33,931 bases of DNA, from NCBI GenBank assembly GCA_948470065.1, contig CAOKNO010000027.1, positions 1 through 33,931 on the forward strand. Reading direction: 5' to 3'. The number at the start of each line of letters is the position of its first letter. The first letter of the stretch is position 1. The stretch is from an uncultured Eubacterium sp. (lineage in GTDB: Bacteria; Bacillota; Clostridia; Lachnospirales; Lachnospiraceae). Under the pieces are notes generated by a model. The model had not been told where the DNA came from. It saw only the letters and a list, made by a program, of their open reading frames with translations, and ran no database searches. Shown one piece after another: positions 1-8,853 of this stretch. Made by a program: the position numbers and the translations under genes.

Positions 1-765
1 GGGAGCGCTGCAAAATACATCGCTACTTCCATCAAAGAAGTGATCCGCGACGGCAATGGCTTCTCATATAAGAAACAGCTTGTTACGATTATTGAGATTA
101 TGGGACGTAACGCTGGATGGCTCACAGGCGCCGCTGCCTTAGCAAAAGGCGAAGACTGCGAAGGCGTAGACTTAATTTACCTTCCGGAAGTGCCGTTTGA
201 CACCGTAGCGTTTACCGAAGAAATCCGTGAGCTTCTGAAAGTAAAGAGCACGGTATTTGTCGCAATTTCCGAAGGGATCCGCTTGGCGGATGGGACTTAC
301 GTAAGTGAAGCAGGCGGCGGTTCTGACTACATCGACGCATTCGGCCACAAACAGCTTACTGGATCCGCTACTTACCTGGCGAACTTAATCAACCATGAAA
401 TCGGCTGCAAGACGCGTGCCGTAGAATTTAGTTCCCTGCAGCGAAGCGCTTCCCACCTGGCTTCCCGCGTGGACATCAACGAAGCGTTTATGGTAGGCGG
501 AGCCGCTGTTAAGGCGGCAGACGAAGGCGACAGCGGGAAAATGGTCGTAATCGACCGTGTTTCCGACGATCCTTACCAGTCTGCGACAGGCATTTACGAC
601 GTGCATAAAATTGCCAATGGGGAAAAATTAGTACCAAGGAATTGGATCAACGAAAAAGGCACCAATGTTACCTGTGATTTCATTGACTACGTACGTCCGC
701 TGATCCAAGGCGATCACCCATGCGTTATGGTAAATGGCTTACCACGCCACCTGTATCTGAAATAA
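1..765 (+). CDS. pfkA: 6-phosphofructokinase, C-terminal part (5' end outside window)
   Basis: The reading frame is open from the first base, so the N-terminal part with the nucleotide/PPi site lies outside the window. The product phosphorylates fructose 6-phosphate to fructose 1,6-bisphosphate in cytoplasmic glycolysis. The recognisable signature is IEIMGRNAGWLTGAAAL, the fructose-6-phosphate-binding MGRxxGW region of the PFK family. The NAGW form and the long C-terminal part resemble the PPi-dependent or mixed-substrate branch common in Clostridia rather than the short allosteric ATP enzyme. The residues that decide ATP versus PPi are not in the window, so the phosphoryl donor is left open. 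The gene ends with TAA and converges on the secreted Fn3 gene, sharing a strong hairpin terminator with it. Confidence 0.93.
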   Translation, partial: GSAAKYIATSIKEVIRDGNGFSYKKQLVTIIEIMGRNAGWLTGAAALAKGEDCEGVDLIYLPEVPFDTVAFTEEIRELLKVKSTVFVAISEGIRLADGTYVSEAGGGSDYIDAFGHKQLTGSATYLANLINHEIGCKTRAVEFSSLQRSASHLASRVDINEAFMVGGAAVKAADEGDSGKMVVIDRVSDDPYQSATGIYDVHKIANGEKLVPRNWINEKGTNVTCDFIDYVRPLIQGDHPCVMVNGLPRHLYLK

Positions 766-815
766 CTAGGACTTATCCTGGAACGTTTTTCTTTCCTAAG
801 AATTACAGACCATTC

Positions 816-855
816 AGGGGCAGCCGCACAATCTATCCTTCGTGCGGCTGCCCCT
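816..855. terminator. Bidirectional intrinsic terminator between pfkA and the Fn3 gene
   Basis: A perfect 14-bp stem (816-829 with 842-855) encloses a 12-nt loop and lies between two convergent genes. Neither side has a long U-tract, so termination efficiency is uncertain. The stem carries the GGGGCAGCCGCAC sequence, close to the GGCTGCCGCA core seen in other hairpins of this window. Confidence 0.8.
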
Positions 856-875
856 TCCCATGTGTTCTGGCGTCC

Positions 876-2279
876 TTATTTTGCTTTCACTTTCTTAGCT
901 GCGCTAGATGCGCCGTTTACTTTCTTGCTCTTCTGCTTCTCATACGCGCAAACCTTATAATACCAGGTCTTTGAGCCGCTTGGCAGCTTCTCTGTGAATT
1001 TTACCTTAGAAGCTTTCGTCAGGGTCTTTACAAGCTTATACTTCCCTGACTTGGTCTTGCACCGGTAGATCCGGTAGCCTGCGGCTCTTGGGATTTTCTT
1101 CCATTTCAGCGTAACCTTCTTGGATTTCACCGACGCGCTTACCTTCGGCGCCTTTGTAGACGCTGCTACTGCCGTACTGTAATTGCCATATACGGGCTTT
1201 TTGTCCGGCTTTGTGGCATATGCGCGGATCTTATAATAATAAACCGTGCCAGCCTTATGCTTGATGGTTGCCTTCGTCGTGCCGCCTCTGCTTATGGTCT
1301 TTACCAGAGTATACTTCCCGCTCTTTTTCGTACTGCGGTAAATCTGGTAGCCGCTGGCCCCGCTGGCTTTCTTCCATGTCACTTCCACATTGGAAGAACT
1401 CTTATACTGTGCAGAAAGGCTTTTTACCTTATCTGGGCAGATTACCACGTTTACGGCAGAACTGTAATTCCCATACGTTTTCGTCCCGGATGCGCCGTTT
1501 TTAAATGCGCGGATCTTGAACGTATGCTTCGTCCCATAGCTGTAGCTTTTAACATATTTCGTCGTGCCAGCGCCGGACAGCACCTTTACCTGGGTGTTTT
1601 TCTTCCCATTCACTTCATAAAGCACGTACCCATCCGCACCCTTGATCTGTGTCCAAGAGAAGGTTACGGATTTCGATTTATCCTTTACCGACGCCGATAA
1701 CACTGGGGTCTTAGTGAACACCTCATGGGACGGGCCTGGATCCGGCTTTTCCTCTTCCTGGGATTTTACCAAGACAGGCTCTGTATCTGCCAGCGGGGCG
1801 GTCAAAGCAGCCATGCCATTGGCGTCTACATACCGGATCACTGGCTTGTCGCTGTCGTCCATTTCCCCTACCATCTCAACTTTTACCTCATATGCCTTGC
1901 TGGTTGGCTTTACAGACAGTGTACCAATGTCAGCCGTCTCGCTGTTTCCAAAAATATCCTGGCTCTTTTTCCCGGAAAGGATCAAATCCACAAGATAGCT
2001 GCCATCGCCCTCTGGGATAATGGCCGCGTCTTTGATCTCGCTTTTCAGGGATGTATGGAATGCGAACGACGGCGCATCCATCGTCCCGCTGTTTACCGTC
2101 ACCAGAAGCTGCAGGCGCAGGGATGTGATTGCCCCTGTCTTCCCTTCCGGAATGCTTAAGGACACTTGTACCTGATCCTTATCCACGGTCAGATTGTTCT
2201 TGCCTTCCGCCTTGACGGACATAGGCAACACAGCGAAGAGAAGGAAGGAAAACAGCATTATCTTTAACCAATTCTTCAT
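876..2279 (-). CDS. Secreted protein with cohesin-like(?) N-terminal domain and three Fn3 domains
   Basis: The chosen ATG at 2279 follows TAAGGAGG and opens a clear signal peptide (residues 1-24, cut near SVKA-EG); an upstream in-frame start would spoil this. The mature protein (467 aa precursor) has a beta-rich domain at about 28-170, a short acidic, Pro-rich linker, then three fibronectin type III domains at about 190-280, 283-372 and 376-465. These show the W(T/K)...GY.(I/L)Y and YYK(I/V).AY signatures. The tail is strongly basic (KKVKAK) and has no LPXTG or membrane anchor, so wall retention may be electrostatic. The N-terminal domain resembles cohesin-type folds in pattern only (inference). 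The gene lies 67 bp downstream of the dockerin-bearing M60 peptidase gene on the same strand and is probably co-transcribed. No enzymatic motif was seen. Confidence 0.85.
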   Translation of the reverse strand: MKNWLKIMLFSFLLFAVLPMSVKAEGKNNLTVDKDQVQVSLSIPEGKTGAITSLRLQLLVTVNSGTMDAPSFAFHTSLKSEIKDAAIIPEGDGSYLVDLILSGKKSQDIFGNSETADIGTLSVKPTSKAYEVKVEMVGEMDDSDKPVIRYVDANGMAALTAPLADTEPVLVKSQEEEKPDPGPSHEVFTKTPVLSASVKDKSKSVTFSWTQIKGADGYVLYEVNGKKNTQVKVLSGAGTTKYVKSYSYGTKHTFKIRAFKNGASGTKTYGNYSSAVNVVICPDKVKSLSAQYKSSSNVEVTWKKASGASGYQIYRSTKKSGKYTLVKTISRGGTTKATIKHKAGTVYYYKIRAYATKPDKKPVYGNYSTAVAASTKAPKVSASVKSKKVTLKWKKIPRAAGYRIYRCKTKSGKYKLVKTLTKASKVKFTEKLPSGSKTWYYKVCAYEKQKSKKVNGASSAAKKVKAK

Positions 2280-2300
2280 TTCTACCTCCTTAATGTTCCA

Positions 2301-2324
2301 GGATGGGAGGATAAACTCCCATCC
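2301..2324. other. Intercistronic hairpin between M60 and Fn3 genes
   Basis: A 9-bp perfect stem (2301-2309 with 2316-2324) with a 6-nt loop lies in the 67-bp gap, just upstream of the Fn3 gene's ribosome binding site. It has no U-tract, so it is more likely an mRNA processing, stability or partial-attenuation element than a full terminator. Confidence 0.5.
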
Positions 2325-2346
2325 ATCTGCCAAATGGATTGCCTCT

Positions 2347-5300
2347 TTAGCCTGGCAGCTTACCTGTCAATGTGATGAACGGCAGTTCCTCTGGCAACGT
2401 TATTACCTGGGTATCGCTAACGACACGTTCCCCGTCCAGCGTCATAGCGTCATCTGCACGGTACAATTCTCCGCGTACGCCTTCGATCCCTGCAAGGGAA
2501 GCTTCATCCCAGTCCCCAGGCCTTACGTAATAAACCCAAGTCCCATCTGATGTTTCCCCTAAGTTTCCATCCTTCGGGTCTTCTGCAAAAATCACCTGTT
2601 CTGCATGTACCTTCCCGTCTTTCGCACCAATTACGTTCCCTTCGGTATCATATAAGATCACGATATTATACGCAGGGTTCCCTTTGTAGATCCCAGTGAA
2701 TACCAAGGAACCTGCCGGGATAACGTCTTCTGCTTTATCTCCATACTTGTAATCTTCCTTCAGGACGCCGACTGCTTTCTGGCCGCCTTCTGTTTGGATA
2801 AATTCCAAATTGTCGCCAGATGGGCCGCAGATTTCAATTTCCTGGATAGAAATATCGCCGGCCTGCGCAAGCGTCAAGCGTACGTACCTGGCGTCGTAGG
2901 TCCCAATCCAGTTCTCCCGGATGCTTCCATCTTCCTTCAAAGAATCAAACCAGACTGTCTGTTCCGCCGTACCGGACAGGCTTACGCTATTTTTCTTCAC
3001 CTTCGTCCAGGTACTGCCGTCCAAGCTGATTTCCACATCTAAGGATGCAAGATCTGACCCCTGGTACTTCAACGCTGTCACACGTTCCACTTTATGCATA
3101 TCTATGGTAACCGTACCAGACTCCGCTCCTTCTGTGATGCTTCCAACATACGTCCCTGCCTGGCTCCTGTCATTATCCAGGATACGGTCAATGGTATGTT
3201 CTTTCTTCCCTGCGACATCCCCTGGCTTGCTTTCATTGTAGCCATTGTCTGGATCCTCTGGATCTGGCTCAATATCCACATCATGTTCGGATACCAGAGT
3301 AGTTTCTACCGTCCATTTTGTTTTATCCAGCACACCGTCTGTCTGGACCTTGACTGCGCCGGCATATGCCGCCTTGGAATAATTCAAGAACTGGTCTACG
3401 GCGCGCACCTCATATTCCATCACACGGTTGTTGATAGCGGAAACAGTATCCATATAAACAGTGGAAGCCGCCGTATCAATCGGGATAAAGCCTACAACCT
3501 CTGTTTTCTTCTCCCCATTCGACGTCATGCTCCGGCTCACTTCATAGCCTAAAATCAATTCCTTCGGCTGGTTGGTCTGGATATCGATCCGCACCTGGCT
3601 GCTGTTTGGAATAGCTGTTACCGTTGCCTTCGCTACGGCGTCCTTCCCTTTTACTGTAGTAGATTCTTCGCTTTCTAGATGATCGACCCGGTAATCCCTT
3701 GCCGCGTCATTGACGTAATAGAGGGCTTTCTCTTCTGGCTCCCCATATTTCTGTGCATACGCCAAGGTTGCAGCGTCTGGAACCATGCCCCACCGTTCAA
3801 AGAATGGCAGGATGTTCTTATTTGCCGCAGCGCACGCCAAACGCATCAAGTTCTGTTCTGAACCGCCGTTTAAGGCAAGCCCAGCCTTCGGTGCCATTTT
3901 TGGGTTCCTGGAATACGTATCGACCCGTGCAAAGAACAAGTTGTTGAATTGATCGTCATAATCCGCGTAAATCGTCTTGTCATTTTTATTGTTGTCAAAC
4001 GCCAGATGGAGCTGCCAGTACATCGCAAGCTGGGTAAATACGTTCGACGCCCTCCCGGTTGTGCCAGAAGTCACCTTCTTGTATACATTCTGATACGTAT
4101 ATCGCGTTGTCCCTGTCAATAGCTGTGCAAAATAATTGTTGGTGATCTCTGCAACCGCATACGTCCCCTGGTTGATGTTATGGCCAATCTCATGGGCAAT
4201 GCCCCAGCCAAAGCCCGACCAGTCGTTCGGACCTGTCGCCAACGTAGTGGAACCCCATTCAATCCCAATATGGTTGCCTGCCGCATACATAAACGCGCCT
4301 GCAAACATCCTCATATAACGGATATTCAAATGGCGTGAAGGCCGCGCGTTGTTCCCTTTGCCTGTCCCTGCGTTATCGCTCAGCCCCTTATGCTGGTAGA
4401 ACAACGTCATGGTATCATCCATCGCCTTCAAAGCATTGTCAAGCTTCGTGACCTTATCCGCCGCATTGGCAATGCCCGCCCACGCCTGGGTCGCCGGGAT
4501 GGAATACATCATTTCATCCAGCATAATATCGGTTGCATTCAAAATACAATTCGTCTGATCGTATGCATAATTCACATTATTCGTACCTAAGTGGATGTCG
4601 TTATGCTTCTGTTCAATCGTCCCCACATAGGCTTCTAGTTCTTCCACGTAAGCTTGGATCGCTTGTCTCCGTTCCGCTTGCGCCTTCCCTTTCAGGTTCA
4701 AAGCCGGGATATCGCTCCCGCCCTGCATCCGGACAGCGTACTTATCCGAACTGTTATTCCCTTGGTAGGCAATATATAGCTGCCCGCCATGCTCTGTTTT
4801 GTTTGTGGTCAGTTTTGGAAGGGTCAGCTGGTTCCTGCCCACCTTCAAGGTAAATGAACCAGAAACCGCACTGGACTCTGCATGGTACTGGGTCAGGATC
4901 AGCTTCAAGTCGCTGACAACCCCTGTCCGTTTGGTATTGTGCCCGACATAAATAATGATGGTTTCCCCTTCATAAGCAACCTTGCCCAACGGCTGCCACT
5001 CGTTCAGCCCGCCAAACCCAAGGTGGGTATCCTTCTTTGCAGTAATCTGGTTATCTACTACAAAGGCTGGCTCTAAGTTGCCATTTAAGATTTCCCTTGC
5101 CGTCCTAATTTCTAACATCAATTCACTGTACAGTGGGTGTTTCTCCTGGCTTTGCGCATCTACCTCATTCACACGATCCTCTAGCGCTTTGATCGTCTGT
5201 TCTGTCACATCTGGGCGTAAGGTGGTATGCATCTCATCCTCATACAGCGCCATTACCTCATCCTCTAAGGAATCGTAAGAATGGAACTGGATTTCGCCTA

Positions 5301-7752
5301 CTTTCAGCAGCCTGCCGCCCGCGTTGCCTATCGTAAGACGGATTTTGTTTGCTGTGACAGGCATATCAAATTTTACAATATAATAATACTTCCCATTCCC
5401 ATCTGGCTTGCGCAATAAGCGTGTCCCTATCTCTTTTCCCTGCGCCGAGGCATCCCCTTTTTCCCAATAGTATACCCTAGCGCCGCCAGGCGCATTTTTT
5501 TCATCCATTGCTGCAAAGGTCATGTAGCCCATCTTATAGTAATCATCCAGGGTAAGGATCATCCCTTTATCATTTGCAGGATAAGAATATCCGTCGTCCC
5601 AGTCTTCTTTTACCCAATAAGAAGCAAAATTGTTATCCACAAGGCCCCACGCACTCTTCCCGGACGTATCCAGCGCGCTTCCTTCCATATGGGCGCCGCC
5701 GCTTCCGCCGTAGGTTGCGTTTACGATATGATTTGTCTTGGCGCCTACGCCATTCGACGTATTGATCAAATGGTACTTGGGCATCTGGATGGAATCTCCG
5801 GATACTCCGGCGGTCGACACAATCGACTGAGGCCCCCAGCCCAGATCATTCCAGCTTATTACATAGACGTCATACTCCGTATTCATCTCCAGCCCATTGA
5901 TGACATACCTTGCTGCTTTGATCCTGCCAGCCCCGTCCGCCGTCTGTGTAAAGCCATCCACTACCGGGCGGAAGTTTGTTTCACCTTCCGACTTCTTATA
6001 ATATACCATATACCCATCCGCATCTTCCATATCCTTCCAGGTAACGGTAATACTCAAATAACCGCCTTCCGCCCTTACATTATCAGGCTTTGCCGGCTTT
6101 TTCTGCGGCTTCACAATCCCTTTCTTCTCTGCGGACCAAGGGCTGCACCACTCTCCGTTCACGGAACGTACCTTTACCGTATATTCCCCATAATTTACCA
6201 GAGACTTGTCATTGATGCTCGTGACAATCTGCTGGGTATTGGATACACGGATAATCTGGCTCTGGTTGGAGGAAGAATCCTTCACCGGCCCTGTTATGTA
6301 AATCTCATATCCTGTGACATTCTGCTGTGCATCCCAGGAAACCGTCAATGCTTTATCGCCGGATACCAAGTCAGCCAACGTCGGGATATTAAGCTGTGGC
6401 GGCGGGATCCTGTCTTCCATATTATTGACGAACTCTACCTTAGCGATATTTACCAAAGGCTCCGTCTTCTTCGTCCCTGTAATCGTCAGGATCACACGTT
6501 TTACTGCAATCTGCGTCCCAAAATCAAGCACAAGGGAGCCATCCGGCTCTACCTTGACTGTAGCCGCTGCACGTGGATCCGCTTTCGCAGCACGTACGCC
6601 AGACGCATATGCCGCCGTGGAAGCTGCTGCAAGGGAGATTGGCGGTAACGTCTGTTCCTCCCCCGACTCATCTACATAGACTACCGTAGCTTCGCCGTCT
6701 GTGATCGCACTGGATATATCTTCCCCAGGCTCAACCTCTACTGGGGCAAGAATCGTCATCCCCTGGATGACAGGGATAGCAGAAACCTCTGTATCTTCTC
6801 CTGCCAGGGTAAATTCCATCCCAACCGGGTTTGCCGGAGAAATCTCAGCCTCAGTGTTCGCTGGGATCAATCCCACGCTCCCTGTGTTATTCAAAAACTC
6901 ATCCATCCCTACGATGGTCGTCCCTTCTGTTGCCTGGACGTCTTTGATCCGGGCAATCATCTGTTTCTCTATCACAGACTCCTGCAACGGCTCGCCCAGC
7001 CCCTGGACAACCCTCTGCAGATCTGCAATATCCGTCTTCTGATCCCCGTTGATATCACATGCGGTCCCTGCTGGATCCTTGCGGATTGCATCAAGGACTG
7101 CCTGGACGTCCGCCTGGGTAATCTTGCCATCTCCGTCAATATCCCCAGGGCGCATCCAGCCGCATGGCTTCCCCTCCCCTATCGAAGTTTCCGTGGTGCA
7201 TACACGGATCTTGCTGATAAAATCTTTTTCTAATGTAAGCGTCTGCCGATACTCTGCAAACCTCGCAGCCTGGATCGTAACGGTATACGTCCCTGCATCC
7301 AGCGCAAAAGACGCCGTCTGGGTATTCTGGCCTTCAAACACCAATTCACGTACCTGTTCGCTCCCGCTGCCGCTGACCTTAACCGTAACATTTCCCTGGA
7401 ATGGGAACAACGACGTCGTAACCTCAACTTCCAAAACGCTTTCAGATTCTGTCTGCTCCTGATCCTCCGAAGCGTCTTTCGCATCTTTGGAACCCAAGGC
7501 TCCATTTCCTGGCTCCTCCCCGATCTGGGATCCTTCCGGTAAGGCCTCCTCCGCCTGGACGCCGTCTGCCTGGCGTTCCTCTGCCAAAGCCTCCTTATCT
7601 TGGAGCCCAGAAGCGTCCTCTGCTGCACCTTCTCTTACCGCCGCCTCTTCTTCCCCAGTGTCCATAGCCGCGCCGTATACAGGCACATCGGAATATGTCC
7701 ACGTCTGGAATACCAGGCAGGCGGCAAGCAGTACTGCCATCCATCTTCTCAT
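2347..7752 (-). CDS. Secreted M60-family (enhancin/mucin-type) zinc metallopeptidase with dockerin, Fn3 and discoidin-like domains
   Basis: This is a 1801-aa multidomain exoenzyme. It has a signal peptide (about 1-28), an acidic low-complexity linker (about 30-105), a small beta domain, and a type I dockerin at about 203-255 with two calcium-loop repeats (GDIDGDGKITQADV and CDINGDQKTDIADL). Two Fn3 domains (about 451-545 and 552-645) and an F5/8C-like carbohydrate-binding domain (about 655-828) follow, then the M60 module (about 900-1350). The zinc site is HEIGH at 1187-1191 with a downstream Glu at 1202, matching the M60 HExGH...E pattern. Further Fn3-like (about 1385-1470), discoidin-like (about 1490-1645) and unassigned C-terminal domains complete it. 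M60 enzymes characterised from gut bacteria cleave O-glycosylated mucin-type proteins; that substrate is inferred here. There is no cell-wall anchor, so the dockerin is the obvious attachment device. The start is an ATG after AAAGGAACGTAGGAT. Confidence 0.93.
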   Translation of the reverse strand: MRRWMAVLLAACLVFQTWTYSDVPVYGAAMDTGEEEAAVREGAAEDASGLQDKEALAEERQADGVQAEEALPEGSQIGEEPGNGALGSKDAKDASEDQEQTESESVLEVEVTTSLFPFQGNVTVKVSGSGSEQVRELVFEGQNTQTASFALDAGTYTVTIQAARFAEYRQTLTLEKDFISKIRVCTTETSIGEGKPCGWMRPGDIDGDGKITQADVQAVLDAIRKDPAGTACDINGDQKTDIADLQRVVQGLGEPLQESVIEKQMIARIKDVQATEGTTIVGMDEFLNNTGSVGLIPANTEAEISPANPVGMEFTLAGEDTEVSAIPVIQGMTILAPVEVEPGEDISSAITDGEATVVYVDESGEEQTLPPISLAAASTAAYASGVRAAKADPRAAATVKVEPDGSLVLDFGTQIAVKRVILTITGTKKTEPLVNIAKVEFVNNMEDRIPPPQLNIPTLADLVSGDKALTVSWDAQQNVTGYEIYITGPVKDSSSNQSQIIRVSNTQQIVTSINDKSLVNYGEYTVKVRSVNGEWCSPWSAEKKGIVKPQKKPAKPDNVRAEGGYLSITVTWKDMEDADGYMVYYKKSEGETNFRPVVDGFTQTADGAGRIKAARYVINGLEMNTEYDVYVISWNDLGWGPQSIVSTAGVSGDSIQMPKYHLINTSNGVGAKTNHIVNATYGGSGGAHMEGSALDTSGKSAWGLVDNNFASYWVKEDWDDGYSYPANDKGMILTLDDYYKMGYMTFAAMDEKNAPGGARVYYWEKGDASAQGKEIGTRLLRKPDGNGKYYYIVKFDMPVTANKIRLTIGNAGGRLLKVGEIQFHSYDSLEDEVMALYEDEMHTTLRPDVTEQTIKALEDRVNEVDAQSQEKHPLYSELMLEIRTAREILNGNLEPAFVVDNQITAKKDTHLGFGGLNEWQPLGKVAYEGETIIIYVGHNTKRTGVVSDLKLILTQYHAESSAVSGSFTLKVGRNQLTLPKLTTNKTEHGGQLYIAYQGNNSSDKYAVRMQGGSDIPALNLKGKAQAERRQAIQAYVEELEAYVGTIEQKHNDIHLGTNNVNYAYDQTNCILNATDIMLDEMMYSIPATQAWAGIANAADKVTKLDNALKAMDDTMTLFYQHKGLSDNAGTGKGNNARPSRHLNIRYMRMFAGAFMYAAGNHIGIEWGSTTLATGPNDWSGFGWGIAHEIGHNINQGTYAVAEITNNYFAQLLTGTTRYTYQNVYKKVTSGTTGRASNVFTQLAMYWQLHLAFDNNKNDKTIYADYDDQFNNLFFARVDTYSRNPKMAPKAGLALNGGSEQNLMRLACAAANKNILPFFERWGMVPDAATLAYAQKYGEPEEKALYYVNDAARDYRVDHLESEESTTVKGKDAVAKATVTAIPNSSQVRIDIQTNQPKELILGYEVSRSMTSNGEKKTEVVGFIPIDTAASTVYMDTVSAINNRVMEYEVRAVDQFLNYSKAAYAGAVKVQTDGVLDKTKWTVETTLVSEHDVDIEPDPEDPDNGYNESKPGDVAGKKEHTIDRILDNDRSQAGTYVGSITEGAESGTVTIDMHKVERVTALKYQGSDLASLDVEISLDGSTWTKVKKNSVSLSGTAEQTVWFDSLKEDGSIRENWIGTYDARYVRLTLAQAGDISIQEIEICGPSGDNLEFIQTEGGQKAVGVLKEDYKYGDKAEDVIPAGSLVFTGIYKGNPAYNIVILYDTEGNVIGAKDGKVHAEQVIFAEDPKDGNLGETSDGTWVYYVRPGDWDEASLAGIEGVRGELYRADDAMTLDGERVVSDTQVITLPEELPFITLTGKLPG

Positions 7753-7804
7753 ATCCTACGTTCCTTTCTAAAAGTTCTACAAAAGGTGGCAAAGACTCCC
7801 TATC

Positions 7805-7856
7805 CACAGGCAGAAACTTTTCCCTGGCAAAAGGCCGCTTTGCCAGTACGCCTGTG
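7805..7856 (-). promoter_or_regulatory. Structured 5' leader/hairpin upstream of the M60 gene
   Basis: An inner stem (7824-7831 with 7839-7846) is nested in an outer stem (7805-7811 with 7850-7856) in the corA-M60 gap. The structure ends about 50 nt before the M60 start. No U-tract follows on either strand. It may be a leader element of the M60 transcript or a weak corA terminator. I could not match it to a known riboswitch class. Confidence 0.4.
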
Positions 7857-7910
7857 CTATGGAGCCAACACCTCTAGGTTATCATATCTTAATATCGGTT
7901 AGAACGCAAC

Positions 7911-8816
7911 CTAAAACAAGCTTTTTCTCTTAAAAAAGATGGCGCAGGCGAGCAAAACCAACAAACTAAGCAGACCAACGGATACATACCCATATTTCCA
8001 CTGCAGCTCCGGCATCCACACAAAGTTCATGCCGTACCACCCTGTGATCAGCGTCAGCGGCATAAAAATTGTCGTCACTGTCGTAAATACCTTCATAATC
8101 CGGTTCTGTTCATAAGAAAGCGCCGCATCCAAGGCTTCCCTCACATGCACCAGTTCCTCATACAAGAATTGGGTTTCCTCCGTCAGCCTGCGCAGCTTGT
8201 TCTCATAGATACGGAAGTAACAGGCTGCCTCTTCTGTCAGAAGCTGGCTGTGGCTCTCCCCCTTTTTTTGTTCTAATCCATTGATCCCCTCGACGATGTT
8301 TAAGATCTGCACGTAATCATTTTTCCATACGCTTAAGGAACGTTTGCATTCAAAAATAGTCTTGTTCTGGTTCCGGCTGACCTTCCCAATTACAATTTCC
8401 CTTTCTATTTCAATCAGGTACTTTTCCATATCCGCCACTCGTTTTTGCCCGCGTTTTAAAATCCCTTCAAAGACCGCTTCCATATGCTCCTGCATTCCTT
8501 CCCCGGAAGGCTCCTTCCCGTTCTCTTCCCGGATCGGGGCGAACATCCCCTTTTCATCCTTTAACAGCACCAGGTCGAACCTATCTTTGCCGAGTAAAAA
8601 TGCCGCGCTTGCAATCCGGCGTTCCCCATTCCCTTCTTCATGGAGGCAGAACGCACCGTAAAGATAGCCTTCTATGGATTTTACCCCATTCCAATATGCC
8701 GGCTCCAGCTTATATACGGACTGGAACAGCAGTTCCTCTTGCTCATTGCGCGCTTTGCCCTTTAATTGCTCCCAATCCAGGATCTGTACCTGTCCCCCTT
8801 CCTTTCCCGCTTTCAA
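7911..8816 (-). CDS. corA: CorA-family divalent cation (Mg2+/Co2+) channel
   Basis: This inner-membrane homopentameric Mg2+ channel has a large N-terminal cytoplasmic domain (about 1-235). That domain ends in a long helical stalk and is followed by two C-terminal transmembrane helices (about 240-260 and 272-293). The family signature YGMNF sits at the end of the first helix, where it forms the selectivity filter. The tail is the usual basic KRKS. Length (301 aa) is slightly short for the family. The start is uncertain: no ATG precedes the conserved region, and the TTG at 8816 follows GGTGAAGGG. The gene starts 37 bp after spoIIP on the same strand, so it may be read through from the gpr-spoIIP unit. 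Confidence 0.88.
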   Translation of the reverse strand: MKAGKEGGQVQILDWEQLKGKARNEQEELLFQSVYKLEPAYWNGVKSIEGYLYGAFCLHEEGNGERRIASAAFLLGKDRFDLVLLKDEKGMFAPIREENGKEPSGEGMQEHMEAVFEGILKRGQKRVADMEKYLIEIEREIVIGKVSRNQNKTIFECKRSLSVWKNDYVQILNIVEGINGLEQKKGESHSQLLTEEAACYFRIYENKLRRLTEETQFLYEELVHVREALDAALSYEQNRIMKVFTTVTTIFMPLTLITGWYGMNFVWMPELQWKYGYVSVGLLSLLVLLACAIFFKRKSLF

Positions 8817-8853
8817 TGCCCTTCACCTGCTTTCTGTGGAAATTCCCAAAACC

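Noticed and set aside
5689..6648. Plus-strand open frame of 319 codons opposite the M60 gene
   Set aside because: Antisense to confident dockerin/Fn3 coding sequence, no ribosome binding site and no recognisable domain.
876..7752. Sortase (LPXTG) anchoring of the secreted proteins
   Set aside because: Neither C-terminus has an LPXTG motif, hydrophobic segment and positive tail in order; the M60 protein simply ends in LTGKLPG.
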